This document shows positions 46,871 through 56,810 of a stretch of DNA of 64,000 nt, piece by piece. The number at the start of each line of letters is the position of its first letter. Within the stretch, counting starts at the first letter, position 1. The stretch is from Massilia kyonggiensis (GTDB lineage Bacteria; Pseudomonadota; Gammaproteobacteria; Burkholderiales; Burkholderiaceae_D). Both the position numbers and the translations under genes were made by a program. The stretch lies in the NCBI RefSeq assembly GCF_024756235.1, contig NZ_JANUGY010000003.1:558001-622000 (forward strand), in the 5' to 3' direction. The notes below the pieces were generated by a model. The model worked only from the letters and a program-made list of their open reading frames with translations. It searched no databases and was not told the DNA's origin.

Positions 46871-49800
46871 CTAAAGCGCTGCCACGGTGTCCTTCCCGGC
46901 TTGCACCTCGACCTCTTCTTCATCTTTTCGGTGCATGAGCCGGTACAGCAGAGGCAGCACCAGCAGCGTCAGCGCGGTCGAGGAAAGGATCCCGCCGATG
47001 ACGACGGTCGCGAGCGGGCGCTGCACTTCTGCCCCGGTGCCGGTGGCCAGTGCCATTGGCACGAAGCCGAGCGAGGCGACGAGGGCAGTCATCAAGACTG
47101 GCCGCAGGCGGGTCAGCGCGCCCTGGACGATCGCATCGTCGAGCGGCATACCCTCCTCGCGCAGAGACCGGATGAAGGAAATCATCACCAAGCCGTTCAG
47201 GACTGCGACACCGGACAGGGCAATGAAGCCGACCGCCGCCGTGATCGACAGTGGAATGCCGCGCAGCGTCAGTGCGACGATGCCCCCGGTCAGTGCGAAA
47301 GGAATGCCGGTGAATACCAGCAATCCATCCTTCAGGTTGCCGAACATGACGAACAGCAGCGTGAGCACGAGGAACAGTGCCAGCGGCACGACCACTTTCA
47401 GACGCTGGGTCGCCGACTGCAGCTGCTCGAAAGTGCCGCCCCAGCTGGTCCAGTAGCCGGCCGGGATCTTGACCGACTTGGCGATCGCTGCCTGCGCCTC
47501 AGGGACGAAGCTGCCGACATCCCGGCCGCGCACGTTGGCACTGACGACGATGCGGCGCTTGCCGTTCTCGCGGCTGACCTGGTTGGGGCCAGGTGCGAAC
47601 ACCAGTTCAGCGACCTCGCCGAGCGGAACGTAGGAGGCTGTGCCGCTCTCGCCCAACGGCAGCGCGATCGGCAGGCGGCGCAATGCATCGATGTCGCTAC
47701 GCAGCTCTTCGGGCAGGCGCACCAGGATGTCGAAACGGCGGTCGCCCTCGAACATGGTGCCGGCCTGGCGTCCGCCCGTCGCTGTAGCGAGGGCCGCTTG
47801 CACATCGGCGATGTTCAGGCCGTAGCGAGCCGTCTTTTCCCGATCGATATTCACCGACAGCATCGGCAAGCCGCCGGTCTGCTCGACCTTGACCTCGGCC
47901 GCACCAGGGATCTTCTGTAGTACTTCGGCAATCTGCTGTCCAGTCTTCGCCAGCACGTCCATGTCATCGCCGAAGACCTTGACCGCAACGTCGCTTCGCA
48001 CGCCAGAGATCAGTTCGTTGAAACGCAACTGGATGGGCTGCGAGAACTCGAAGGCATTACCCACGTATTTCTCGGATTCTTTCTGGATCGCTTCGACAAG
48101 CGCGGCATGGGTCTTCTTCGGCGCCGGCCATTGCGATTCGGGCTTGAGCATGATGTAGCCGTCCGAAATGTTCTGCGGCATCGGGTCGGAGGCGATCTCG
48201 GCTGTGCCCGTACGCGCGAATATGCGGTCGATCTCCGGGAACTTCGCCTTCAGGCCAGTCTCGAGTTTCTCCTGCATGGCCAGCGATTCGGAAAGGCTGG
48301 TCGCCGGAATACGCAAGGCCTGGATCGCCAGGTCGCCCTCGTTCAGATTGGGGATGAACTCGCTCCCGAGGCGCGCGGCGAGCAGGCCGGACAGGACCAC
48401 CAGCACGGCGCTGGATGCAAGCACGACTGAGCCATTACGCAGCACCTTGTCCAGCACCGGCGCATACCAGTCCTTGGCCTTGCTCATCAGGAGATTTTCC
48501 TTCTCCGCGACGCGCTTGCCAATGAACAGTGCAACCGCGGCCGGCACGAAGGTCATCGAAAGGATCATCGCGCCGGCCAGTGCCAGCACCACGGCGAAAG
48601 CCATCGGATGGAACATTTTTCCTTCGACGCCGGCCAACGCAAAGATCGGCAGGTAGACCACCATGATGATCAGCTGGCCGAACAGCAGAGGACGGCGCGC
48701 CTCGCGGGCTGCCGCGAACACCTCATGGAAGCGTTCGTTCAAGGTCAGCTCGCGCTTGTGGTGCTCCTGCGCATGCGCCAGGCGCCGCACACAGTTCTCG
48801 ACGATAACGACCGCACCGTCGATGATGATGCCGAAGTCGAGCGCTCCGAGACTCATCAGGTTGGCACTAATCTTGTAGGTCACCATGCCCGAGAATGTGA
48901 ACAGCATCGACAGTGGAATGACCAGCGCCGTGATGATCGCCGCGCGGATGTTCCCAAGGAACAGGAACAGGATCACGATGACCAGAATCGCGCCTTCCAT
49001 CAGGTTCTTTTTCACGGTGGCGATAGCTTTGTCGACCAGGACGGTACGGTCGTAGACCGGCACTGCCTTGACGCCCGGCGGCAGTGTCTTGTTAATCTCC
49101 GCCATCTTGTCGGCCGCGGCCTGTGCCACCACGCGGCTGTTCTCGCCGATCAGCATGAAGACCGTGCCCAGCACCACTTCCTTGCCGTTGGCCGTTGCCG
49201 CACCGGTGCGCAGCTCGCGCCCCAGACCGACGGTCGCGACATCGCGCACACGGATCGGCACGCCCCGCACATTGCTGACGATGGTGTTGCGGATGTCGTC
49301 CAGGGTACGAACCTGGCCCGGTGCGCGGACCAGGAACTGTTCACCGCGGCGCTCGACATAGCCGGCGCCAACGTTGCCGTTGTTCCGCTCGATCGCTTCG
49401 ACCACCGTGTTCATGGTCAAGCCATACGAACTGAGCTTGGCCGGGTCTGGCGTGACGTGATACTCCTTCGAGAAACCACCGATCGAATTGATTTCGGTGA
49501 CGCCGGGAACCTGGCGCAGCTGAGGCTTGATGATCCAGTCCTGGACCTCGCGCAAGTCGGTCGGCGTGTAGGGCGTGCCGTCCGGCTTTTTGGCGCCGGG
49601 CGCGCTTTCGACCGTCCACAGGTAAATCTCACCCAAGCCAGTCGAAATCGGCCCCATGTTCGGCGTGACGCCTTCCGGCAAGCCTTCTTTCGCTTCCTGG
49701 ATCCGCTGGTTGACCAGTTGGCGAGCGAAAAAGACATCGGTGCCGTCCTTGAAGATGACGGTCACCTGCGACAGACCATAACGCGACAGCGAGCGGGTCT

Positions 49801-50041
49801 GTTCCAGGCCAGGCAGCCCGGCCATGACGGTTTCGATCGGATAGGTGACGCGCTGCTCGACCTCGAGCGGCGAGTAGCCCTGGGCTGACGTATTGATCTG
49901 GACCTGGACGTTGGTAATGTCAGGGACCGCGTCGATCGGCAGCCGCTGGTAGTTGTAGACGCCGATGGCAGCCATTGCAAACACGGCCAACATGACGATC
50001 CATCGATGCTCGATGGCGGAGCGTATGATTCGTTCAAACAT
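46871..50041 (-). CDS. czcA: CzcA/CusA-type heavy-metal efflux RND pump
   Basis: The 1056-residue inner-membrane pump of the HME-RND group has twelve helices in two halves. The N-terminus MFERIIRSAIEHRWIVMLAV, the porter-domain pieces YPIETVMAGLPGLEQTRS and ATGGRQAGTMFEGDRRFDIL, and DFGIIIDGAVVIVENC in the membrane core (proton-relay Asp) are all visible. It exports divalent metal ions using the proton gradient together with CzcB and CzcC. DFG with DGA favours the zinc/cobalt/cadmium group. It starts 11 bases after czcB, with GAGGAG before the ATG at 50041. Confidence 0.95.
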   Translation of the reverse strand: MFERIIRSAIEHRWIVMLAVFAMAAIGVYNYQRLPIDAVPDITNVQVQINTSAQGYSPLEVEQRVTYPIETVMAGLPGLEQTRSLSRYGLSQVTVIFKDGTDVFFARQLVNQRIQEAKEGLPEGVTPNMGPISTGLGEIYLWTVESAPGAKKPDGTPYTPTDLREVQDWIIKPQLRQVPGVTEINSIGGFSKEYHVTPDPAKLSSYGLTMNTVVEAIERNNGNVGAGYVERRGEQFLVRAPGQVRTLDDIRNTIVSNVRGVPIRVRDVATVGLGRELRTGAATANGKEVVLGTVFMLIGENSRVVAQAAADKMAEINKTLPPGVKAVPVYDRTVLVDKAIATVKKNLMEGAILVIVILFLFLGNIRAAIITALVIPLSMLFTFSGMVTYKISANLMSLGALDFGIIIDGAVVIVENCVRRLAHAQEHHKRELTLNERFHEVFAAAREARRPLLFGQLIIMVVYLPIFALAGVEGKMFHPMAFAVVLALAGAMILSMTFVPAAVALFIGKRVAEKENLLMSKAKDWYAPVLDKVLRNGSVVLASSAVLVVLSGLLAARLGSEFIPNLNEGDLAIQALRIPATSLSESLAMQEKLETGLKAKFPEIDRIFARTGTAEIASDPMPQNISDGYIMLKPESQWPAPKKTHAALVEAIQKESEKYVGNAFEFSQPIQLRFNELISGVRSDVAVKVFGDDMDVLAKTGQQIAEVLQKIPGAAEVKVEQTGGLPMLSVNIDREKTARYGLNIADVQAALATATGGRQAGTMFEGDRRFDILVRLPEELRSDIDALRRLPIALPLGESGTASYVPLGEVAELVFAPGPNQVSRENGKRRIVVSANVRGRDVGSFVPEAQAAIAKSVKIPAGYWTSWGGTFEQLQSATQRLKVVVPLALFLVLTLLFVMFGNLKDGLLVFTGIPFALTGGIVALTLRGIPLSITAAVGFIALSGVAVLNGLVMISFIRSLREEGMPLDDAIVQGALTRLRPVLMTALVASLGFVPMALATGTGAEVQRPLATVVIGGILSSTALTLLVLPLLYRLMHRKDEEEVEVQAGKDTVAAL

Positions 50042-50052
50042 GGTTGTGCTCC

Positions 50053-51279
50053 TCAATCCTCGTGCTCGGCGCTGCCTTTACCCTGCTCCGCCTTCAGGAC
50101 AAAGCTACCGGTGGTGGCATACACCGTCCCAGCGGACAAACCCTGCAGGATTTCCGCGTGGTCCTTATCGGTCGCACCGACGACAACCGGTTGAGCCTTG
50201 AAGCCCTCCGGTGCCTGGATGAACACAACCGGCTTGTCCTCCACCGTCTGTAGCGCATCGCTTTGCACGGTGACGGCGGCGCGCTTGGCGCTCGGCACCA
50301 GCGACACATTGACGAACAGGCCGGGGCGCCACGCGAGCGACGGGTTCATGAGCTCGATGCGGGCGGTTGCGGAGCGGGTCTGTTCTCCGACCAGGGCGCC
50401 GAGGTAGGTCACCTTGCCGGTCGCGCTAAGGTCGGCAGCGGCCGCCTTGACGGTGGCGGTTTCGCCGACCCGCACGACGTTAAAGTCCTTAGGCGTGACA
50501 ACGACGTCGACCCATACATGCGACAGGTCCGACAGCAGGAACACGTTGGCGTCTTCCTTCAAGGCTTCGCCCAGGCTGATGTGCTTTTCGACGATGACGC
50601 CGTCGAAAGGTGCACGCAATTCATAGCGGTTCAGCGGGCCCTTGCCGGACCCGACGCCCAGCGCGCTCAGCTTGGATTGCGCATTGTTCGCCGCGATCCG
50701 CGCCTCTTCATAGGCCTGTTGCGCCTGCAGGTAATCCTGTTGCGCCGAGATCTTGTCTTCCCAGAGCTTTTTTTCACGCAGGTAGGTGGTGCGCGCCAGG
50801 TCCAGGCGCGTCCTTGCCGCGTTCAGCGTACTGCGCAGCTCTGCCAGCTCGGGACTGGAGATCACAGCCAGCACCTGGCCCTTCTTGACTGTCTGGCCGA
50901 GCTCCGCTTGCACCGAATCAGCGATCCCGGGGACGCGCGGCACAATGTGCGCAGTGCGGTCCTGGTCGAAGCGGACTTCTCCAGGCAACTGGACGGACGC
51001 TTCGATCGTCTCCGGTGCGGCCGTTGCAAGCTTGATCCCCGCCTGCTGGATTTGCTGCGACGTCAGCCGCACGAGCCCTTCCTCACCCGCATGGTGCTCG
51101 CCCCCTTCTTTTGGTGCGGCTTTGCCGGCTACCGCCTGCGGCACTTCCTTCTTACTTTCGGCGCCGGCAGCCTCGCCGGGCTCCTTCTTCCAGAACAGGA
51201 TGGCAGCGCCGAGTACTACACCGACGGCGACGATCGCCACCACGGTCTTGGTCGATTTGTTTTGATTGATGGACTTCAT
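50053..51279 (-). CDS. czcB: CzcB-type efflux RND periplasmic adaptor
   Basis: The 408-residue membrane-fusion protein has an N-terminal helix (TVVAIVAVGVVLGAAILFW) and a His-containing segment GGEHHAGEEGLVR. A barrel-sandwich hybrid domain is followed by a long coiled-coil hairpin (AELRSTLNAARTRLDLARTT) and a lipoyl half (NRYELRAPFDGVIVEKHIS). It links the pump to the outer-membrane channel. It overlaps czcC by 4 bases (ATGA) and precedes czcA, so the order czcC-czcB-czcA is that of a classic czc operon. Confidence 0.93.
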   Translation of the reverse strand: MKSINQNKSTKTVVAIVAVGVVLGAAILFWKKEPGEAAGAESKKEVPQAVAGKAAPKEGGEHHAGEEGLVRLTSQQIQQAGIKLATAAPETIEASVQLPGEVRFDQDRTAHIVPRVPGIADSVQAELGQTVKKGQVLAVISSPELAELRSTLNAARTRLDLARTTYLREKKLWEDKISAQQDYLQAQQAYEEARIAANNAQSKLSALGVGSGKGPLNRYELRAPFDGVIVEKHISLGEALKEDANVFLLSDLSHVWVDVVVTPKDFNVVRVGETATVKAAAADLSATGKVTYLGALVGEQTRSATARIELMNPSLAWRPGLFVNVSLVPSAKRAAVTVQSDALQTVEDKPVVFIQAPEGFKAQPVVVGATDKDHAEILQGLSAGTVYATTGSFVLKAEQGKGSAEHED

Positions 51280-52583
51280 TTGGATGTTCTTTCAGTGGAA
51301 TTCACGCCGGCGCCGGCGACCGGGACATAACGTTCGATGTCTGCGATCGAGCGGTAGCGGTCGGAGAGCGCGCGCAGGTACTGGGTTTTGGTCTGGAACA
51401 GCGTGCGCTGCGCGTCGAGCACGTCGGTGAACGCAAACTTCCCCATCGCGAAACCAGTAACCGCGGCGTCGTAGGCGCTTTGGGCGGCCGGCAGCACCTG
51501 GTCGCGCAGGGTGACCGTTTGCGTCGACGCCACCTCGGCGCGCTGATAGGCATCGGCGAGCACCTGTGTGAGGCGCAGATGTTCGGCCTCGAGGTCGTCA
51601 CGGGCCTGGTCGGCACGGCGCACCGCAGAGAGGATGTTGCCTTGGTTGCGATTAAATAGCGGCAGCGGCAACGACAGGCCGATCACACCCTGGGTGCGGC
51701 CGAGCTCACGCTCGCGCTGAGAGCCGACCGTGACCGTCACGTCCGGAATGCGCTGCGCCCGCTCAAGCTTGACCTGAGCGTCACGCCCGGCCACCGCCGA
51801 CTGTGCGCGGCGAAGTTGCGGCGAGCTTGCCAGCCGTTCCGCCAGATCGGGCCAGGCAGGCAAGCGGCCGAAGGTGTCAGGCACCTGCAGCGGCTGGTCG
51901 AGAGGATGAGGGCTGGCCCACAGGGCGGTCAGCCGGCGCTTGGCCAGCGTCAGGTCAGCCTCGGCCTGAGCCAGTTCCAGCCGCACCGCAGCCTCGGCGA
52001 CGCTGGAGCGAGTCTGCTCGACGGGCGAGATCTTTCCCGCAGTGACGCGCCTGCTGGTGACATCGGTGGATTTATGGGCCAGATCGAGAGACGCCTGTGC
52101 CAGTGCGAGCCGCTCCTGCGCTGTCAGCGCTTCCATATAAGCGGTAATCACATCGGCGCGCAGCTCTGCGCGTTTCGTATTCACGTCGTCGATGGCGACG
52201 TTGCGCTCCTGTTCAGCCGCCGCAATGCGCGCTGCGCGCTTGCCGCCCAGCTCGATCACCTGATTGATCTGGGTCGTTTCGGTACGCGTGTTGCGATCCG
52301 TTCCTTCCGAGAGGAAAGATAGTTCCGGGTTTGGACGAGCGCCCGCTTGTTGTACCGCACCGTCGGCGATACCGATCGATCGTGTAGCGGACCGCAAGGC
52401 CGGGTTGGCGGATAGGGCCAGCTGAATCGCTTGATCCAGCGTGAGCGGTAAAGCCGAGACGGCCACTTGGGGTGCCGCTACAACAGGCGTAGAGATACTT
52501 TGCTGCCCAATAGCATGGGCAGCCGGAAACGCGGCCTGCAGCAGCAGGACCGTCGCTCCCAGCACAATGTGCTTGGATTGCAT
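51276..52583 (-). CDS. czcC: CzcC-type TolC-family outer-membrane channel protein
   Basis: The 435-residue protein starts MQSKHIVLGATVLLLQAAFP with a signal peptide. The rest is the helical barrel of outer-membrane efflux proteins: LTLDQAIQLALSANPALRSA, INQVIELGGKRAARI, QRERELGRTQGVIGLSLPLP and DVLDAQRTLFQTKTQYLRAL. It is the outer-membrane exit of the metal pump. The ATG at 52583 has CGGAGTC upstream; the longer frame lacks support. It is the second gene of the block, after czcI. Confidence 0.93.
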   Translation of the reverse strand: MQSKHIVLGATVLLLQAAFPAAHAIGQQSISTPVVAAPQVAVSALPLTLDQAIQLALSANPALRSATRSIGIADGAVQQAGARPNPELSFLSEGTDRNTRTETTQINQVIELGGKRAARIAAAEQERNVAIDDVNTKRAELRADVITAYMEALTAQERLALAQASLDLAHKSTDVTSRRVTAGKISPVEQTRSSVAEAAVRLELAQAEADLTLAKRRLTALWASPHPLDQPLQVPDTFGRLPAWPDLAERLASSPQLRRAQSAVAGRDAQVKLERAQRIPDVTVTVGSQRERELGRTQGVIGLSLPLPLFNRNQGNILSAVRRADQARDDLEAEHLRLTQVLADAYQRAEVASTQTVTLRDQVLPAAQSAYDAAVTGFAMGKFAFTDVLDAQRTLFQTKTQYLRALSDRYRSIADIERYVPVAGAGVNSTERTSK

Positions 52584-52695
52584 GATGACTCCGAAGACTA
52601 TTAAGGGAAAATAGCCGGCGGCAGCCCCCACGCACCGTCAATGGTGCGCGGAAATGCGTTTCAGATGGAAAGTCGCAAAAAGGTCAGCCGCAGGA

Positions 52696-53058
52696 TCAGA
52701 CGCGGCCGGTCCACTTGGGACGATATGGAGGGGAAGGAACTACGGAATCGGGAGAAACAAGCGCGGTGGCGACCGCGTCGCTGGCGTTCTCCATCTTGAA
52801 ACAAGACTCAGCAAGATCCGGCGCTGCGAGCGCAATGTGCACGTAAGCGCAGTGAGCGTCGTGCGCAGTGACCTTCTTGGTCAGGGGAGACTTGTCCTTG
52901 GCAGCCAGTGACAACTCGTCGGCACTGCTGTTGTGCTGGTGATGACCAAAGTGATTCGACGCTCGGCCGGCCTCGTGCATGCAATAGGCACTGACGACGT
53001 TCCAGGTGAACTGGAAAGTCATCACTGCTAGCAAGATGAGAACGAAACGGCGGGCCAT
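52696..53058 (-). CDS. czcI: CzcI-like periplasmic protein of the czc locus
   Basis: The 120-residue protein starts MARRFVLILLAVMTFQFTWN, a signal peptide. The His-rich mature start (CMHEAGRASNHFGHHQHNSS) and the C-terminal VVPSPPYRPKWTGR are typical of the CzcI family of metal resistance operons. CzcI is thought to modulate the pump response to metal. A frame open further upstream is not supported. It is the promoter-proximal gene of czcICBA on the minus strand; the promoter should lie in 53059-53458. Confidence 0.85.
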   Translation of the reverse strand: MARRFVLILLAVMTFQFTWNVVSAYCMHEAGRASNHFGHHQHNSSADELSLAAKDKSPLTKKVTAHDAHCAYVHIALAAPDLAESCFKMENASDAVATALVSPDSVVPSPPYRPKWTGRV

Positions 53059-53079
53059 GGTCCGGTGAGTATATCTCAT

Positions 53080-53458
53080 TATGAACCAAGGGATACGGTA
53101 AATCGCTGTTTGCGCAACGTCCAGATCCTCGCTCGCAGGCCTTCCCCCAAAGGGGACACCAATCGTCCGTGTATGTTGAGATGCCCTACGTTGGGAGGAC
53201 AAAACCCCGGATCCTGAGCCTAACACATTGCTATTCGGGGAGCAGCTCAGCCAAATCTCGGCACCCGCAATGGACTGCCTCTGAAAGACTAGCTTGTTCG
53301 GTAGGGTGCGCACCGGAAATTTACTACCGTCGCTGGGTCTTTCTGCGCGACCTATAGGTTCAATGTGCTCTAGAGCAAGCAAATTACCGCGACAGAGGCG
53401 ATGCGTGTCCCTTGCGCCGCACTTACTGCGACGCCTGTAGAGTCTGGAACATCCAGTC
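53080..53458. other. Intergenic region between divergent czcI and tnsA
   Basis: No gene is seen in these 379 bases. They must carry the promoters of the metal operon (minus) and of tnsABC (plus). I see no clear operator and no full TnsB-type site in it. Confidence 0.5.
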
Positions 53459-54433
53459 ATGCTTGATGTCTATTCACGTGTTCCTTCCCTGCAGGACGCA
53501 CAAATGGCCCGCCGAACGAGAATGACAGAAAAAAAGCTGATCAACATGCTCAGTGCCGGTTACGGACAAGGGCATGGCGAAAACTATCGTCCATGGTTAA
53601 AAAACACTCGATCAGCAATTAGCAAGATCGGCACACAGTCTTCCGGAAGAGTACTTTATGGCCTGAAGCGTTCATGTGACTTCAAGTCTCGCCAGGAAAA
53701 GAAAATTGCCCGAGCTCTTCTGTGGCTTGGAGCAGTGGACGTTCGGGAACAGTTCCCGCTCTGGCCCTGGCCACATACTCATCCGCTCGTTGGGGCGCCC
53801 GGGGCCGAACAGCTTGTCCTTCCTGATGCTCCAGGACTGTTGGAGCTAGCCGAAAAGGCTGCCATTCCGCATGGGGTTTTCGTCGGCACCCGCCTCCCCT
53901 ATGTCGCAACGACGGATTTTATGGTCACGGTACAGAGGAAACAGGTACCCGACTTGATTGCCATCGCTTGCAAAGACCGCGAAATTGTACTGAACGACGA
54001 TCGGCTATCGAGGCCGTTAGAGCGGCTTGAACTGGAACGGCTGTACAGCAACTATATAAAAATTCGACATGTAGTCGTCGATAGCGAAGTGTTCGGTAAC
54101 GAACTGCTCGCAAACCTGGACTGGCTGATGCCTGATGAACACGTAGTGGCCGAACTCATCAAGGATCCGCATTTAGGCGAATTTCATGATCGTTTAAATG
54201 AAAAAGCATTTTCTATTTCTATCGATGAAGCTATCGAGGACGCCCGACAGCATCTCGGGTGGACCAGGAAGCTCGGTTGCTCTGCCTTTCGCTACTTTAC
54301 GTGGATGCAAGAGCTCGATATAGACCTGACACAGCCCTTGTTGATGACGCAGCCCGCCCTGGCGGGAGGAACACGCATTCGATCACTCTTGCAACGTGAA
54401 TTATTTGGAGAGGTTGACCATGCAGGCCCATGA
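53459..54433 (+). CDS. tnsA: TnsA-type transposon endonuclease
   Basis: The 324-residue protein contains a PD-(D/E)xK-type nuclease fold as in TnsA: Glu in SRQEKKIARALLWLGAVDV, then VREQFPLWPW, TTDFMVTV and DLIAIACKDRE (Asp and Lys). The C-terminal ~110 residues are the helical TnsA C-domain with ARQHLGWTRK. In Tn7, TnsA cuts the 5' ends of the element while TnsB cuts the 3' ends, allowing cut-and-paste excision. An ATG at 53459 or at 53504 (MARRTRMTEKK) could be the start. It overlaps tnsB by 14 bases, so tnsABC is one operon. Confidence 0.92.
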   Translation: MLDVYSRVPSLQDAQMARRTRMTEKKLINMLSAGYGQGHGENYRPWLKNTRSAISKIGTQSSGRVLYGLKRSCDFKSRQEKKIARALLWLGAVDVREQFPLWPWPHTHPLVGAPGAEQLVLPDAPGLLELAEKAAIPHGVFVGTRLPYVATTDFMVTVQRKQVPDLIAIACKDREIVLNDDRLSRPLERLELERLYSNYIKIRHVVVDSEVFGNELLANLDWLMPDEHVVAELIKDPHLGEFHDRLNEKAFSISIDEAIEDARQHLGWTRKLGCSAFRYFTWMQELDIDLTQPLLMTQPALAGGTRIRSLLQRELFGEVDHAGP

Positions 54434-56810
54434 GACCTCAACTGCGGACAAGACTAACGCCAGCGGACACGAAGTGTGCGTCGGGCAGAACATGAATGAG
54501 CAGCTACGAATCGGAGACGTGTACGCGTCAACTGGCTCGGATAGCATGATCGAGCGCCCAACATTTCGGATTATTCACAAAAATCCGGCACACAACACGG
54601 CATGGGTCATTCGGCTTCCAGTAGTAGGAGATGGGGGTCGACACGTTAGGGCGCCAACCTCGCTTGCATATAGCGATCTCGTAAAACTGCTGATCGATAA
54701 AAAGATTACCAAGATCGAGCTCACCCCACCTGCAATTGTCATGTTGAGCGACGCAGAGATCCGCGCTAGATACTCAAATAAAGACGGATCTTGTCCGATC
54801 ATTGACCGAAGAGACCAAAGATACGCGATACTTGAACGATTAGTAAAATCGCACTCAACCGGAGAGATACTGGAGTGCGGCTTAGCCACTGTATGGGTCA
54901 ACGAACAAGCGAAACTGACCAAGCGATCCCGAGCGAAACTCTACGACGACCTGCATAGCTACTGGGCAGGAAATTCCTCAAAAAATGCTCTCATCCCTGA
55001 TTATTGGCGCTCTGGGGGACCTGGTAAGGAGCGCAGCCAAAAAACGAAACTGGGCAGACCGAACGCAAAAGCGAGAGTTGACGTCAATGCAAACAAAGGG
55101 TACTTCCTGTCTGACGATGACAAGGAGAAGCTTAGCTACGGTTGGCGATACTTTCTAAGCGAAGGAAGGACCAGACCGCAGGCATATCTTGAAACCATGG
55201 GGGTTTTCTACAGCGAACGATGGGAAGTCCAGAACGGCATACAGATGCCTATCCTTTTGCATAGCGATCTTCGGCCAACCCCTGCGCAATTCGAACGATG
55301 GGGACCGGCAGGCGATCCACGTCTAACTGCCTCGAGAATACAACTAGGCGAAATAGATTGGGCGAAAAAATATCGCGGAATCTCGGGCAGTGCTGGAGAC
55401 GGATTGACCGCGGTCGGAATGCAGGCAGTTTGTGACACAACCACGAATGACGCATACTTAAAATCGGTGACATCGCGCCTTAAAACCGTGGGCCCAGTTA
55501 ACCGACTTTTGATTACTGAAAGCAGAAGTAATCTTATTATCGGCCTGCATTGCGGCTTCGACGCTCCCTCTGCGCGAACTTTTCTCTTAGCGGTAGCACA
55601 TGGGGCTTCGAGCAAAGTTGATTTTTGCGCACGGTTCGGCGTAACGATCACTGAAGATGAGTGGCCTGCCTGCGCCGCCCGCACCTATCTGGGCGACAAT
55701 GGCGAATATCGGAATGAACTGAGCCGGCAAGCACTTGACCAGTTCGGCGCTAGTATCGATAACATTCCTAGCGGTCAGCCACAATTTAACGGCGTGGCTG
55801 AATCTAAGCACCATCTTCTGCATGCCCGACTCGATCATCAACTGGACGGCACAACCCTTGGCCAGCCACGTCGGCGCGGGAAACCTCATCCAGCAATCAA
55901 TGCTTGCGTCAATTATTTTGAATACATGCGTGAACTGATCCGCGAGATCTTGTATCACAACAACGAGGAACAGGTCCCACATCTTCTAAATTCCGAAATG
56001 CGACGTGCACAGGTAGTACCGACTCGGATTTCAATCTACCGCTGGCTTATTGAACGAGGTTATGTAGTCGATTTTGTTCCCGACGTCGTCACACTTCGTG
56101 CGCATCTTTACCCTTCCGTACCAGCGACGCTGACCGAGTCGGGGGTATACCTGCTTCGAGAAGATCGTGGCGAGCGGAGTGAACGAATCCCGAATGCAAG
56201 ATATATGGCAGATTGCCTTGTTGAATCGGGACTTCTCGAGCAAGCGCGACGCAAAGGGCACCGCAAAATTACAGTTCGATCCGATCCAACAGATCCGCGG
56301 TCTGTGTGGTTTCAGATGGAGCGAGGCTTGGCAGAACTAAGAAATATCCATCCTGATCCGATCTTGTACAACCAAGCCACTATCGCGGATCTAGTTGCTA
56401 TGAAGGATGAGGACAAGATTATAGAACTGGAAAACCGTGGGCTGGACGAGCAGAAGCGCATGGCTATCGTCACGAATCGACAAGCAATGCTTAGTCAGGC
56501 GCAGGCCGAAAAGCAGGGCGAATTGAAATCACTAGCTAAGCCAATGAGTAAGGCTGATCACTATCGTGACATCGGTAAAAACAGGCAGGACGAAGCAGCA
56601 TTGTTAGCGACGCAACTGTCCCACTCTGCTTCTCAGGAAACACCGTCAAGCTCTTTGCCGGAGATAGAACCTAAAAAAGCACGAAACAAGTCCGTCAACG
56701 CGAATGATCGGGCACAACATGTGGACTTGGTTGACGAACCAGATGACGAAATCGTGAATCCAGCGCTCAAAGCACTAAGACGATTTATGCGGGGACAGAA
56801 TGACCAATAA
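54420..56810 (+). CDS. tnsB: TnsB-type DDE transposase
   Basis: The 796-residue transposase of the Tn7/Mu class has an N-terminal DNA-binding region of several HTH-like segments (~60-250). The catalytic core has Asp339 in QAVCDTTTN, Asp426 in YLGDNGEYRN and Glu461 in GVAESKHHLL, giving a D-D-35-E spacing. A Mu-transposase C-terminal beta-barrel follows (RAQVVPTRISIYRWL, RAHLYPSVPATL), and a long charged tail ends at 796. It binds the end sites and joins the 3' ends to target DNA. I prefer the ATG at 54420 (GGAGAGG upstream) to the frame start at 54396. It overlaps tnsA by 14 and tnsC by 11 bases. Confidence 0.94.
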   Translation: MQAHETSTADKTNASGHEVCVGQNMNEQLRIGDVYASTGSDSMIERPTFRIIHKNPAHNTAWVIRLPVVGDGGRHVRAPTSLAYSDLVKLLIDKKITKIELTPPAIVMLSDAEIRARYSNKDGSCPIIDRRDQRYAILERLVKSHSTGEILECGLATVWVNEQAKLTKRSRAKLYDDLHSYWAGNSSKNALIPDYWRSGGPGKERSQKTKLGRPNAKARVDVNANKGYFLSDDDKEKLSYGWRYFLSEGRTRPQAYLETMGVFYSERWEVQNGIQMPILLHSDLRPTPAQFERWGPAGDPRLTASRIQLGEIDWAKKYRGISGSAGDGLTAVGMQAVCDTTTNDAYLKSVTSRLKTVGPVNRLLITESRSNLIIGLHCGFDAPSARTFLLAVAHGASSKVDFCARFGVTITEDEWPACAARTYLGDNGEYRNELSRQALDQFGASIDNIPSGQPQFNGVAESKHHLLHARLDHQLDGTTLGQPRRRGKPHPAINACVNYFEYMRELIREILYHNNEEQVPHLLNSEMRRAQVVPTRISIYRWLIERGYVVDFVPDVVTLRAHLYPSVPATLTESGVYLLREDRGERSERIPNARYMADCLVESGLLEQARRKGHRKITVRSDPTDPRSVWFQMERGLAELRNIHPDPILYNQATIADLVAMKDEDKIIELENRGLDEQKRMAIVTNRQAMLSQAQAEKQGELKSLAKPMSKADHYRDIGKNRQDEAALLATQLSHSASQETPSSSLPEIEPKKARNKSVNANDRAQHVDLVDEPDDEIVNPALKALRRFMRGQNDQ

